The notes: generated from the sequence alone by a model not told the origin. Positions 25,750 through 35,593 are shown, counted from the stretch's first letter. The stretch: DNA of 64,000 bases from Ogataea parapolymorpha DL-1 (GCF_000187245.1 NC_027861.1:682001-746000); one strand, 5' to 3'. Numbers and translations: made by a program.

Positions 25750-27864
25750 ATGTCTACCCCGGGAGAGACAGAACTTGACTCTTTGGCAGATGTGCCGACT
25801 GCTAAAGACGATGCAATGCTCGAGAAATCAGAAGGCTCGGAAGACCACGCCTCTGTCGGGGCTTTGCACGAGGTCGATCTGTCCAAGGACGATGAAAAGA
25901 CAAAGCTTATCGAAACGTATATGGGGGCCGCTCAGCGTGGCGATCTTGACGTTCTGACTGACATGTTGGATAATCACAAGGTGGACGTGAATGACATGCT
26001 GGACGACAACGTCAGTGCTCTGCATTGGTGTGCTATCAATAACAAACTAACTGCTCTCAAGTACCTTGTGTCCAAAGGTGCCAAGGTGAATCACAAGGGA
26101 GGAGATCTGGACGCTACGCCGCTCCAATGGGCTTGTAGATACGGTCTGGTGTATATTTCGGATTATCTGATCACCCAATGTGGGGCAGATTACTCCGTTC
26201 TCGACAACCAGGGCTTTAATTGTCTGCATTTGGCTGTGCACTCTTCCAACGTCATGATGGTTATTTACATTCTTTACTTCACTGATTTGCATATCGACGC
26301 GGCTGATCCAAAGGGCCGTACAGCATTACATTGGGCCGCCTATCAGGGGGATCCTTTCACCGTGGAGGTTCTCGTCCGCCTAGGAGCCAATTTATCTTTG
26401 GTGGACGAGACAGGCTTTACTGCCCTCAACTGGGCTCTCGTTCACCCTGTCAAGCAGATTCTTGTCAAGTTGCTTGATCACGGAAGCGATCTTAACCATC
26501 GGACCAACGACAACAAGTCTTCGTGGGATATCGCCGCAGACATGAACTGTACGAGTATGCTGAAAACTGCTCTCAGAGAGTGCGACATCAACCCAGACGG
26601 CTCAAAAGTGAACAGACGCATTTCTCCGAAGGTTGCCGACCGCATCATTTTTGTGTTCCCGTACCTCGTGGTTCCTCTGTGTTTGTACTCGATGACCAGC
26701 GGAGTTATTTTATTTGACATTTTCGTACTGGTGGTCATATTGGGGTTGCAAAATCTCATTCTCCAGTGGATTATCGTCCCCAATTTCAGCAGATCGCCCA
26801 ACTCGCTTCAAAAGTCGTCGCTCTTTGCAGGCGTGTTCTCAGGAAGTGCTTTCTGGTGCGTGTTGACATGGCTATTCAAAATCCTGCCCAATACTTTTTT
26901 CGATAGACCGCTGCTCAACCTGGTGTTTCTAATATCCGCCTGCTGCACAATGGCAACTTTTGTCAAGGCGATGATTATTGATCCAGGCCTCATCCCTGCT
27001 GAACAAGATAAACAGAAAATAAAAGCCACCATCAGAGACCTGATCGATCTGCGGAAATTCGACTCCAGGAACTTCTGTCTCTACACCTCGATCAGGAAGC
27101 CTCTCCGATCCAAGTTCAACAGGTTCAAAAATAGAAATGTGGCCAGATTTGACCACTATTGTCCCTGGATCAACAACGACGTCGGAGTCAGAAACCACAA
27201 ATTGTTCTTCGGATTTTGTGCAGCGCTGGAAATCTCAATAATCGTTTACTATAAGCTTGCCAAAAAATATTTTGATGAACTGGACGTTCCGGACGATCTG
27301 GAACATTCATGCTACATTTTTGACGAGGATATGTGTGCTGGGTCATATGCATCTCCTTTCGTCTTCAATCTGACAATATGGGCCCTATTCCAGCTTTCGT
27401 GGTTGTCCCTACTCCTGATAGTTCAAGCGTTGCAGATTTCCAAAGGACTCACCAGCTACGAGCTCAGTAACATGCACACCTCTGCCGGCAACAATTTCTC
27501 TTCAGTGCCTACTGATGAGAATAATGATTTGAATAACGAAGATGTGGAATTGCCCGGATTGCGCAGGTTTGTTTGTCTTCCAAACTTCGTGGCCAACTCC
27601 AAGTGTGCGAGACTAATCGGATTGAACCAATTCTTGATGGTCAGTGACGACCTTATCCAGCACAAATCTAGTCCTGCCACTTTCGACTACGGAATCTGGC
27701 AGAACTGGTTAGACTTCCTTTTCATCAAAACAGAAGTCGAACCATATAGCTGGCGCAATCTCTTCAAGCTTCCAATAATGGGAGAAGCAAATTTGGATGG
27801 CCGGCTTGTGGACTACTACCAGCTTTTCGAGATTCCCTCGAAACCGTCGACCACCACCGTGTAA
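25750..27864 (+). CDS. AKR1: Palmitoyltransferase Akr1 (ankyrin repeats + DHYC)
   Basis: The 704-residue protein has five to six ankyrin repeats (residues about 55-290, for example 'DNVSALHWCAINNKLTALKYLVSKGAKVN', 'KGRTALHWAAYQGDPFTVEVLVRLGANL'). Four to six membrane segments follow (from about 300), with a DHHC-type cysteine-rich domain between them carrying 'NRNVARFDHYCPWINNDVGVRNHKLF'. The active site reads DHYC, as usual in the Akr1 branch. Akr1 S-palmitoylates proteins such as the casein kinases Yck1/2 at the Golgi and regulates endocytosis and pheromone signalling. Length compares with 764 in S. cerevisiae. ATG at 25750. It is convergent with the following coiled-coil gene, with 11 bp between the stops. 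Confidence 0.93.
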   Translation: MSTPGETELDSLADVPTAKDDAMLEKSEGSEDHASVGALHEVDLSKDDEKTKLIETYMGAAQRGDLDVLTDMLDNHKVDVNDMLDDNVSALHWCAINNKLTALKYLVSKGAKVNHKGGDLDATPLQWACRYGLVYISDYLITQCGADYSVLDNQGFNCLHLAVHSSNVMMVIYILYFTDLHIDAADPKGRTALHWAAYQGDPFTVEVLVRLGANLSLVDETGFTALNWALVHPVKQILVKLLDHGSDLNHRTNDNKSSWDIAADMNCTSMLKTALRECDINPDGSKVNRRISPKVADRIIFVFPYLVVPLCLYSMTSGVILFDIFVLVVILGLQNLILQWIIVPNFSRSPNSLQKSSLFAGVFSGSAFWCVLTWLFKILPNTFFDRPLLNLVFLISACCTMATFVKAMIIDPGLIPAEQDKQKIKATIRDLIDLRKFDSRNFCLYTSIRKPLRSKFNRFKNRNVARFDHYCPWINNDVGVRNHKLFFGFCAALEISIIVYYKLAKKYFDELDVPDDLEHSCYIFDEDMCAGSYASPFVFNLTIWALFQLSWLSLLLIVQALQISKGLTSYELSNMHTSAGNNFSSVPTDENNDLNNEDVELPGLRRFVCLPNFVANSKCARLIGLNQFLMVSDDLIQHKSSPATFDYGIWQNWLDFLFIKTEVEPYSWRNLFKLPIMGEANLDGRLVDYYQLFEIPSKPSTTTV

Positions 27865-27875
27865 CATAAAAATTA

Positions 27876-28958
27876 TCATTTCTGCTTGCGATATGTTTTC
27901 CACTGTTCCATCGTTGCCAGCACGCGCTCGTAGTTCTGCTCCATTTCTGAGAGCCGATTTCGCAAACTAGCAATTTCCTGGTCCTTGTCTGTCTGGTTAT
28001 TCTTTTTGAACTTGAACGTGTCGTCAATGCTGTCGCCATTCAGAGGCTTGAGAAGATCAAATAGTATCAAATCGTATTTTTGTAGGTCGAAATTATGGTG
28101 ATCTATGGCCAGAAGCTCACTGTCGGTCGGAATAAAGGTGGATGGCACCTTACTGTTGGAGTTCAGCTGGCCAAACGATTTTAGGAATTTCTGTAGCCTC
28201 AATAGCACACCGACCAGTTTGTTTAGATCGTGTTGCAAATGCGAATTTTCTTCGACCAACGACAAAAAACGGTCGTTGTCGAATTTCTGTCTTTTCGGCT
28301 CAGCTCCCGCGTCGTCTCTTGGACTGGCTCTGCGCTTGTTCATGTTGGATAGCTTGCTTTCGAGTCTGTCCACTTCCATTTCGTTTCTGCGTAACTCTCG
28401 TTTCACCTCTTCTGAATATAATTTAAATGTGCGCTCCTGCTCTTTATTTTTGGCGTTGACATTATTGAGCATGGTTTGGTAATGCTTAGCTTGCAGATCG
28501 GACTTGATCTTATCCAATTGTAAAGACTGGATGTTTCTTTCCTTCTCATCGACCTTGTTGTTGAGTCTTTCCACTTCGCTTTTGAGCAGTTCTATCTCGG
28601 CGTCCTTATCAGCCATTTTTTTTAGTGCGGTTTCTTTAAACTGTTTAGAGATCTCTGCCGAGTTCAGCAGCGAGTAGATGATGTTCATTATGTTCCTGTC
28701 ATTTTCGTACACCTTTTCGCTGATCTCGAAGTTTTCTGCATTCTCCGGAATCAATTGAGAGCTATCCAGACTCAAAAGGAGCAGCTGTCTCAGTTTATTT
28801 GGTTTGTTTGAGAAATAACCTTTGGCGGAAAGCTTCTGGTTGACATACTGCGCAGCATTTTTAATGGACATCACATCCACAGGCTTCAAAGCGGGCTCGG
28901 CCTCTTTGGATGTTGGCTGCTGGTTCTCCAGCTGCGATTTTTCAAATATTTCTTCCAT
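27876..28958 (-). CDS. Coiled-coil protein with an ADIP-like domain (possible Msd1/SSX2IP relative)
   Basis: The 360-residue protein has an N-terminal helical segment 'SIKNAAQYVNQKLSAKGYFSNKPNKLRQLLLLSLD' and 'NDRNIMNIIYSLLNS'. A long coiled coil follows (residues about 110-215, heptads rich in Glu/Lys/Leu/Asn), then a basic patch ('KRRASPRDDAGAEPKRQK') and a second coiled coil to the C-terminus. The order (YLN-type helix, 'II..LL' segment, long coil) resembles the ADIP family, whose members SSX2IP and fission-yeast Msd1 anchor microtubule minus ends at spindle poles. The match is by pattern only. An ACGCGT (MCB, G1/S) element lies at 29007-29012, 49 bp before the ATG at 28958, which would fit a cell-cycle gene. 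The telomerase RNA gene diverges from it. Confidence 0.5.
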   Translation of the reverse strand: MEEIFEKSQLENQQPTSKEAEPALKPVDVMSIKNAAQYVNQKLSAKGYFSNKPNKLRQLLLLSLDSSQLIPENAENFEISEKVYENDRNIMNIIYSLLNSAEISKQFKETALKKMADKDAEIELLKSEVERLNNKVDEKERNIQSLQLDKIKSDLQAKHYQTMLNNVNAKNKEQERTFKLYSEEVKRELRRNEMEVDRLESKLSNMNKRRASPRDDAGAEPKRQKFDNDRFLSLVEENSHLQHDLNKLVGVLLRLQKFLKSFGQLNSNSKVPSTFIPTDSELLAIDHHNFDLQKYDLILFDLLKPLNGDSIDDTFKFKKNNQTDKDQEIASLRNRLSEMEQNYERVLATMEQWKTYRKQK

Positions 28959-29039
28959 GTAGATAAAGTAAATAAATAAACAAAAACTTTATCTCTGGCC
29001 GCGTCGACGCGTCGCCAAAAAAAACATTTGACATTTTAT

Positions 29040-29733
29040 GTTTGTTGGGATACTGATGACTGCCAGCGGTCTACACGAATTTGATAGGTGATTTGCGAGG
29101 ATTGGCAGTCTGCGAGCATGACGATGTGGATAATCAGCTGCCGTCGTGTGTCTCAGACCATCGCACCATATCGCATAGCTGGGACACTCAGGGTTCTTCA
29201 CTATGCGGTGTTCACGCCACCCCGCCACCCCTCGTCAACAAATGGAGACGTCCAGAAGAACTACAGGGTGCTGTTGGAGTAGCAGCGTCCTTCCGTTGCC
29301 AGCTAGAATGCGAAGTGAGCTTCAGACGGAGCAAGTGCTCATACATTGCTTCTTCGCCAATTCCAGCCCGTTGGCAAACCGGACGTCTCCAGCCATGTGT
29401 TCTGACCACTATGGCCGATCTACAGGTTGTCGTTTCTTCATGAGCTTGTTTTCCGTTCCTGGGACTGGCTGGTCAGAATACGAATACCGGAAAAAAAGCT
29501 TTTTCTTTGGTCTGCGACGTCAGCATGCTGTCGGTCCCACTAACCACCACGGTCTTTCACTGCACCATCGCTTCAAGGACCGTCTCTGCACGGATCAATA
29601 CCCGCGGGTATGTCGAGAAGTCACGGTACATTGAGAAGTACGGCTGTGGTGGCTATGTGCGGGCCTCCCCGCGAATTGCCCTTCTTTTCCGTCGGTAGGC
29701 GTTGGCAAAGATCGTCGTATCCTGCTATTTCCT
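29040..29733 (+). ncRNA. TER: Telomerase RNA (TER); 5' end approximate
   Basis: A 920-bp interval without a credible protein gene holds the hallmarks of a yeast telomerase RNA. The template CGCCACCCCGCCACCCC (29215-29231) is two exact copies plus one base of the complement of GGGTGGCG, the known telomere repeat of Ogataea polymorpha. Three bases upstream, an 11-bp helix (29168-29178 with 29201-29211) forms a template boundary element. Downstream, TGGAGACGTCC (29243-29253) pairs perfectly with 29381-29391, a core-closing helix. Near the 3' end, CCACCAC (29544-29550) can pair with GTGGTGG (29646-29652), and ACGGTC (29549-29554) with GACCGT (29578-29583), possible alternative arms. A 5' splice site at 29734 and TACTAAC at 29764 mark spliceosomal 3' processing, so the mature end is probably 29733. 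The 5' end is only bounded by the neighbouring gene. Confidence 0.88.
29215..29231 (+). other. Telomerase RNA template
   Basis: This 17-nt C-rich stretch equals (CGCCACCC)x2 + C, long enough to specify one octamer and realign on the next. It sits immediately 3' of the boundary helix ending at 29211. The sequence is seen directly; the telomere repeat of O. polymorpha (GGGTGGCG) is established knowledge. Confidence 0.88.
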
Positions 29734-29770
29734 GTGAGTACCGCTTCTTGCCGAGATTTCGATTACTAAC
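29734..29770 (+). promoter_or_regulatory. Spliceosomal 3'-end processing signal of telomerase RNA
   Basis: GTGAGTA (29734-29740), a usable 5' splice site, is followed by a perfect TACTAAC branch point (29764-29770) only 35 nt away, then a T10 tract. No coding exon follows: the next AG is about 29813-29815, in ARO8 leader sequence. In fission yeast, Candida and filamentous fungi the first splicing step alone releases mature telomerase RNA. The arrangement here fits that mechanism. Confidence 0.7.
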
Positions 29771-29878
29771 ATTTTTTTTTTCATGCATTTTAATATGTTG
29801 GGGTGTATATGTAGATTAAAATAATCTCGAGGAAAATAGATATTTAGTCATTTTTTCTTCTGTCTCCAGTGCTTTATT

Positions 29879-31300
29879 ATGACCGTGAAAGATTTGAGCC
29901 ACCATCTGTCCAACGAAGCCAAGCGCAGAAACGCCTCTGCCCTGAAAACCGCGTTCAAGTATTTCGGCAAGGACAACATTGTTTTCCTCGGCGGAGGACT
30001 CCCGCTCTCTGACTACTTCCCTTGGGACAAGATCACTGCCACTTCTCCCGCACCTCCTTTTGCAAATGGAATTGGTGCCAAGCCTACCAACGAGGCCGAC
30101 ACCGTGATCACCGAGGTCGGAAAGACTACAGACTTGGAGTTTGATATTCCTCTTGCCAGATCTTTGCAATACGGACACACCGAGGGCCAGCCAGAGCTGC
30201 TTGATTTCATCAGAGAACACACCGAAATAATCCACAAAATTCCTAACAGTGAATGGGACGTTATCGTCACCGTGGGGAACACTCAATCGTGGGAGGCTTC
30301 TTTGAGAACTTTCTGTAATCCCGGAGATTTCATCGTCGTCGAAGAATACACCTTCCCTTCCGCTATTGAAACCGCTAGAGCCCTGAGCGTCAACTTTGCT
30401 CCTGTGGAAATGGACGACAAGGGAATCATTCCAGAGAAATTGGATCAGCTATTCACAGAATGGGACCCTGCCAAGCCAAAGCCTAAGCTGCTGTACACTA
30501 TCGGTACCGGTCAAAACCCTACCGGATCGTCTCTTTCCAACGAGAGAAGAAAAGCCATCTACGATATTGCTTGCAAGCATGACTTTATCATCATCGAGGA
30601 CGAGCCATACTACTTCTTACAAATGGACGATTACAAGAAAAACTCTGACGAGCCTGCGGCCGTCACTCACGAGGAGTTCCTTGCTGCGCTTGTGAAATCC
30701 TTCTCTTCTATGGACGTCGAGGGAAGAGTTGTCAGACTGGACTCGTTCTCCAAAGTCCTCGCTCCAGGAGCCAGACTGGGCTGGATTGTTGCTCAGAAGC
30801 CACTGCTCGAGAGATTTGTCAGATTGCACGAGGTCAGCATTCAGACAGCTTCTGGTTTCACGCAAACTTTGGTGTCCGGTCTGCTTGGAAGATGGGGCCA
30901 GAAGGGCTACATTGATTGGCTGATTGGCCTGCGGAAGGAGTACACCATCAAGAGAAACTTCACCATCGACAGTCTGTCCAAGCATATGCCATCTGTCGTG
31001 AAGTACGAGCCTCCTTTTGCTGGTATGTTCTTTACTGTGAAGATCGACGCTGCCAAACACCCCAAATTTGCTTCTGAGTTCGGTAAGGACCCATTGAAGG
31101 TGGAGGCTGCCATCTACGAAAAATCGCTGGAACAGGGATGTCTGATGATTCCAGGGTCGTGGTTCAAGTCGCCAAACTTCAAGGACCACAACTCGTCGGA
31201 AATCTTCTTCAGAGGCACCTATGCCGCCGTTGCTCTTGATAAGCTGGACATCGGATTGGAGAGATTTGGTAAGGCTGTGGAGCTCGAGTTCAGCTCCTAA
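29879..31300 (+). CDS. ARO8: Aromatic amino acid aminotransferase I (Aro8-like)
   Basis: The 473-residue protein is a PLP-dependent class I aminotransferase of the Aro8/kynurenine aminotransferase II group. These interconvert Phe/Tyr/Trp and their 2-oxo acids and also act on 2-aminoadipate in lysine synthesis; cytosolic. Visible motifs: 'IVFLGGGLPLSDYFP', 'LQYGHTEGQPELLDFIREH', 'TVGNTQSWEASLRTFCNPGD', 'YTIGTGQNPTGSSLS', 'IIIEDEPYYFLQ' and the PLP-lysine loop 'RLDSFSKVLAPGARLGWIV'. ATG at 29879 and normal length (S. cerevisiae Aro8 500). It follows the telomerase RNA gene on the same strand, with the RNA's splice-type 3' signal in its upstream region. Codon use is that of a well expressed gene. 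Confidence 0.92.
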   Translation: MTVKDLSHHLSNEAKRRNASALKTAFKYFGKDNIVFLGGGLPLSDYFPWDKITATSPAPPFANGIGAKPTNEADTVITEVGKTTDLEFDIPLARSLQYGHTEGQPELLDFIREHTEIIHKIPNSEWDVIVTVGNTQSWEASLRTFCNPGDFIVVEEYTFPSAIETARALSVNFAPVEMDDKGIIPEKLDQLFTEWDPAKPKPKLLYTIGTGQNPTGSSLSNERRKAIYDIACKHDFIIIEDEPYYFLQMDDYKKNSDEPAAVTHEEFLAALVKSFSSMDVEGRVVRLDSFSKVLAPGARLGWIVAQKPLLERFVRLHEVSIQTASGFTQTLVSGLLGRWGQKGYIDWLIGLRKEYTIKRNFTIDSLSKHMPSVVKYEPPFAGMFFTVKIDAAKHPKFASEFGKDPLKVEAAIYEKSLEQGCLMIPGSWFKSPNFKDHNSSEIFFRGTYAAVALDKLDIGLERFGKAVELEFSS

Positions 31301-31386
31301 GTTTGACAACAGCGGTGTAAGGATGTAGGATTTTCTAAGCGTATAGACCGTTGTTAGAATATTCAGACGAAAAATAACATTATTAT

Positions 31387-34170
31387 ATGCACATTTTGAA
31401 GTTTCCGTGGCTCACCCATACGGAGGAGAAGCGGAAGTACGAGGTGTTCTCCGTATCCGTATCGGCGGATGGTCAGCGGCTCGCTTCTGGAGGTCTTGAT
31501 GGCAAGGTCAGAATCTGGTCCGTGGAGACATTGAAGAAGTACAAGCAGGAGGTGTCTCAGAAGGAACCGGAGAATGATCTTTTGGAGGACGGGTCCAGCT
31601 TGGACGGCGGCTTGGAGGAGCCGTTAGCGAATAACGTTGATTTTGACCCGACAATCTGCCGTCCGCTTTGCTCAATGGGTCGTCACACGGGAGCAGTGAC
31701 GTGTGTGAGATTTTCTCCCACGGGACGCTTTCTTGCGAGCGGGTCTGACGACAAGGTGATTCTGATTTGGGAGAAAGACGAGGAAAAAACGCGGATTATG
31801 GCCCAAAATATGGAGCATCGTCTACAGTTTGGTACAGACTTGGAAACGGCAGATCTAGAGCATTGGACGGTGCGAAAACGTCTCGTTGCTCACGACAATG
31901 ATATCCAGGACATGGCGTGGGCTCCCGATGCGTCTATCTTGGTTACAGTCGGGCTGGATCGTTCAATCATTGTGTGGTCCGGGGTCACTTTTGAGAAAAT
32001 TAAAAGATTTGATATTCATCAGTCTCATGTTAAGGGTGTGGTTTTTGATCCGGCGAACAAGTATTTCGCCACCTGTTCGGACGACAGAACATTGAGGATC
32101 TTTAGGTACCACAGGACTTCTCCGACGGAAATGTCCTTTACCGTGGAATCCATCATAAGAGAGCCGTTTCGCAAGACTCCACTGACGACGTATTACCGAC
32201 GCTGTTCGTGGTCTCCAGACGGCCAGAACATAGCGTCTCCAAATGCAATTAATGGCGGTCTGTGTTCGGTTGCCATTATAGAGCGAGGCAGCTGGGCCAG
32301 CGATATCAGTTTAATTGGTCATGACGCGCCTTGCGAGGTGTGTTCGTTCTCTCCACGGTTATATGAAATTCAAGGGATTTCCCAGAAAGATAAAGAGCCG
32401 GAAATTTCGACTGTTCTGGCGACAGCAGGCCAGGACCGGACATTGGCTATATGGAACACGGGAGCTGCGACGCCGCTCGTTGTTGCGGCAGATATTTCCA
32501 TGAACACTATCACAGATTTGGCCTGGGACCCGAACGGAGAGGTCCTATTTTTGTCTTCCCTTGACGGTTCCATAATGACGGTTTTCTTTGATGAATACGA
32601 ACTGGGTTCTGCTATCCCGATCGATCAGCATGACAGCGTCCTGAACAAGTACGGTGCCGACAGGGACAGCATGGTTTTCCCAGAGAGTGTTGAACAGTTG
32701 GAACTCGAAGAGAAAGCTGAGGCCATATTAAAGACGAAAACACCCTCGACGAAGTTAGACAGACTCATGGAAAAAATGGAATCGATGGAGCCGTTGGGCC
32801 AGACAGGCATGTTTGCGCAGCCGGAGCTGAACACCCAGGCAGCACCGCAGGTGAACATGTTGGTGCCAAGATCGAAAAAACATCCTGATAAAGTTATGCC
32901 TACGATCAAGACCAAGCCTGTGAGCTCGCCGGCGAAGTCCACCCCCAACGTATTGACACCTAGTGCACAGAAAGTGACTGTGACGAAGTCTGGCAAAAAA
33001 CGTGTTGCTCCCATGCTAATTTCTGGGTCCCAGCCTGCACAAAACCTGCCAAAGCCTGCTTTGGTGGTTAAACGTGAGCCCAAACACCAATCGCAACTCT
33101 CAAAACCGGCAGTTAAAATCCCAAGACTAGGGTTGCAAACCATGGTTTCCTCTCTGCGGGATAACGTTGTCAGTGAAACGCCGATTGGAGACCACGACAC
33201 CGAAAACGATATTGACCACATTTCTGAGATCACACACGCTCCTAAAAGGCCAATATCAACACGCTCATCCACAGCCAAGAGAAAAAGAGAGGTGGAAACT
33301 CCTCAATACCTTGCCACGTCGATGGTCACGCCGGCTACCATATTCACCGACATGAGAGTACAGCCACGAGTACTGCTAGAATTCAAAGGACCCGATCTTG
33401 CTAATGGGGTGGTCATGGAGATACGCAACAGCGGAGAGGACGATGGCGAGGAAGAAGTTGATTACGACGACCTTGAGGAGTTTAATTCTATCAACAAATT
33501 ATCAGTGTTCCATGCAAAGGAAAAACTGGACCAATTCCAATTTTTCTACAACCACAAGTTCACCGCTGCCTGCAGTTCCTCGTTTGTGGATGCTACCGAG
33601 CGCCAGGTAGAGTTCTGGGCCGTGGCCACCGAGACGGGAGTGGTGTTTATCCTGTCTGATTTTGGCCGTCAGCTGTTGCCTCCATTTCAATTGGGAAATA
33701 ATTTGACACATTTACTTAGCAACAAGCAGTATGTTCTGGCCGTCACGTCTTCCGGCTTGTTCTACAGCTGGGATGTTGAGAAACGCGCAAGTATTTTGTC
33801 CGCAGTGTCGATATCTCCCATTATCAACCAATTTGCCGAAATCGACTCCAAGAGATTTGAGAATTCAGTCAAGGTGGCTTCCATCCTCCTCAACTCCAAC
33901 GGCTGGCCAATCGTGACCTTGAGCAACGACCATGTTTTCATGTTCAACCCAGACCTCGAGTCCTGGATAAATGTACTGGATCCCTGGTATCTCCAAAACG
34001 TTCCCCAGACAGATATTGATCCTGCCGGCTTCAAATCTAGAACATACCGCATACTCTACAAACGGCTTGCACGCAATTACAAGCCCAACGGCAGTCTTGA
34101 TAAGCCTACGGCTGACGTGATCAACGGCACTTTCAAGTCTCTCACCAAGCTTATCTCGGAATCCGTTTGA
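31387..34170 (+). CDS. HIR1: Histone chaperone subunit Hir1
   Basis: The 927-residue protein is Hir1, a WD40 subunit of the HIR complex that deposits H3-H4 independently of replication and represses histone genes outside S phase. The seven-bladed N-terminal propeller (residues about 1-400) starts 'MHILKFPWLTHTEEKRKYEV' and includes 'LASGGLDGKVRIWSVE', 'GRFLASGSDDKVILIWE', 'HWTVRKRLVAHDNDIQDMAWAPD' and 'VVFDPANKYFATCSDDRTLRIF'. A disordered basic middle contains the B-domain-like 'VTVTKSGKKRVAPMLIS', which binds Asf1. The C-terminal Hira domain follows from about 700. Length compares with 840 in S. cerevisiae. Convergent with the CWC24-like gene, 36 bp between stops. Confidence 0.93.
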   Translation: MHILKFPWLTHTEEKRKYEVFSVSVSADGQRLASGGLDGKVRIWSVETLKKYKQEVSQKEPENDLLEDGSSLDGGLEEPLANNVDFDPTICRPLCSMGRHTGAVTCVRFSPTGRFLASGSDDKVILIWEKDEEKTRIMAQNMEHRLQFGTDLETADLEHWTVRKRLVAHDNDIQDMAWAPDASILVTVGLDRSIIVWSGVTFEKIKRFDIHQSHVKGVVFDPANKYFATCSDDRTLRIFRYHRTSPTEMSFTVESIIREPFRKTPLTTYYRRCSWSPDGQNIASPNAINGGLCSVAIIERGSWASDISLIGHDAPCEVCSFSPRLYEIQGISQKDKEPEISTVLATAGQDRTLAIWNTGAATPLVVAADISMNTITDLAWDPNGEVLFLSSLDGSIMTVFFDEYELGSAIPIDQHDSVLNKYGADRDSMVFPESVEQLELEEKAEAILKTKTPSTKLDRLMEKMESMEPLGQTGMFAQPELNTQAAPQVNMLVPRSKKHPDKVMPTIKTKPVSSPAKSTPNVLTPSAQKVTVTKSGKKRVAPMLISGSQPAQNLPKPALVVKREPKHQSQLSKPAVKIPRLGLQTMVSSLRDNVVSETPIGDHDTENDIDHISEITHAPKRPISTRSSTAKRKREVETPQYLATSMVTPATIFTDMRVQPRVLLEFKGPDLANGVVMEIRNSGEDDGEEEVDYDDLEEFNSINKLSVFHAKEKLDQFQFFYNHKFTAACSSSFVDATERQVEFWAVATETGVVFILSDFGRQLLPPFQLGNNLTHLLSNKQYVLAVTSSGLFYSWDVEKRASILSAVSISPIINQFAEIDSKRFENSVKVASILLNSNGWPIVTLSNDHVFMFNPDLESWINVLDPWYLQNVPQTDIDPAGFKSRTYRILYKRLARNYKPNGSLDKPTADVINGTFKSLTKLISESV

Positions 34171-34206
34171 ATCATTAATCGTGTATCATAGCATAATATA
34201 CAAACA

Positions 34207-34674
<468 letters not shown>

Positions 34675-34804
34675 CTATCCATCTAAATCAATATTATTCA
34701 TCTATTTTATGTTTCACGTGACTGAATATAGGGCTTCTCACCCTCAACCTTAAAGGAAAAAAACTTTGAAAAATATCGATCTTCATATATTCACATTAAT
34801 TACC

Positions 34805-35182
34805 ATGGCTGTATGTATAGCAGAACGACAGAAAGGGCACGTTTGTGAAGGCGAGTGACAGGTTTAGTCTGGAAGCAAACTCAAGACTCCACCAACTCTC
34901 ACTTTTGCAGACGGCCGATTTCTATGGCAAACTCGAATACTAACGTTTCAGAGAGAAATTACCGACATCAAGCAGTTCGTTGAATTGGCTAGAAGAGCCG
35001 ACGTCAAGGTTGCTACCATCAAGACCAACACGAAACTGAACGCCAACGGTAAGAAATTCAAGCAGACCAAGTTCAAGGTCAGAGGCTCCAAGTACCTGTA
35101 CACCTTGATTGTGAATGACGCTACCAAGGCCAAGAAGCTGATCCAATCCCTCCCACCAACCTTGAAGGTGACTGACATTTAA
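34805..35182 (+). CDS. RPL38: 60S ribosomal protein L38 (two exons, 141-nt intron)
   Basis: Exon 1 is only ATG GCT (34805-34810). The intron 34811-34951 begins GTATGT, has a perfect TACTAAC branch site at 34938-34944 and ends CAG. Exon 2 (34952-35182) starts '[19 protein letters not shown]'. The spliced protein has 78 residues, the universal size for eL38, with '[15 protein letters not shown]' and '[14 protein letters not shown]'. The early intron after two codons is typical of yeast ribosomal protein genes and allows splicing control. Codon bias is strong. Divergent from the CWC24-like gene; convergent with HAC1 across about 410 bp. Confidence 0.96.
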
Positions 35183-35593
35183 GCAGTTGATTATATATAA
35201 TTGAATGTACACCAAATGAATTAAGAAAGCTTAATAAGTATTGTATTTGGCGATATACACCTATGCATATCCTGGAAATGTCATAACATGACAATGCTAT
35301 ATTTACTAATAAAACTCCTATTGATTGAAACACAACACAATATTCCAAAGACTAGGATAGCTCTTCTATAATCAGAAGATCGCCCTACCTGTCTCCTAGT
35401 CAGCATCCATAGCGCAGAAACCAGTCGCAGCTTCATACATGAGCGCGCCACATTGAATCGCGTCTAGTGGAGACTCGTAGGTGACATGTAGTGCAAACGT
35501 CCCGAGAATAAAAGCCCCGTCATAGTCCTGAAATTAATCCGTAAAAAGCAACCCAACTCCCATAATCCCTAAAAATACACTTCGATTCATTGT
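35183..35593. other. Convergent 3' interval between RPL38 and HAC1
   Basis: The 411 bp between the RPL38 stop and the spliced HAC1 stop hold no gene that I can support. The left third is A/T-rich (terminator of RPL38). The right part probably contains the long 3'UTR of HAC1; in other yeasts the HAC1 3'UTR carries an element that brings the mRNA to Ire1 foci. A small palindrome GTCAtaacaTGAC occurs near 35279-35291. Confidence 0.4.

Noticed and set aside
29118..29282. ATG-started 54-codon frame with a mitochondrial-presequence-like N-terminus
   Set aside because: It runs through the telomerase RNA boundary helix and template; the helix pairing and the octamer repeat explain the sequence better than coding does.
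29203..29634. 143-codon plus-strand frame
   Set aside because: It lies inside the telomerase RNA, has Cys/His/Arg-rich random composition and no recognisable domain.
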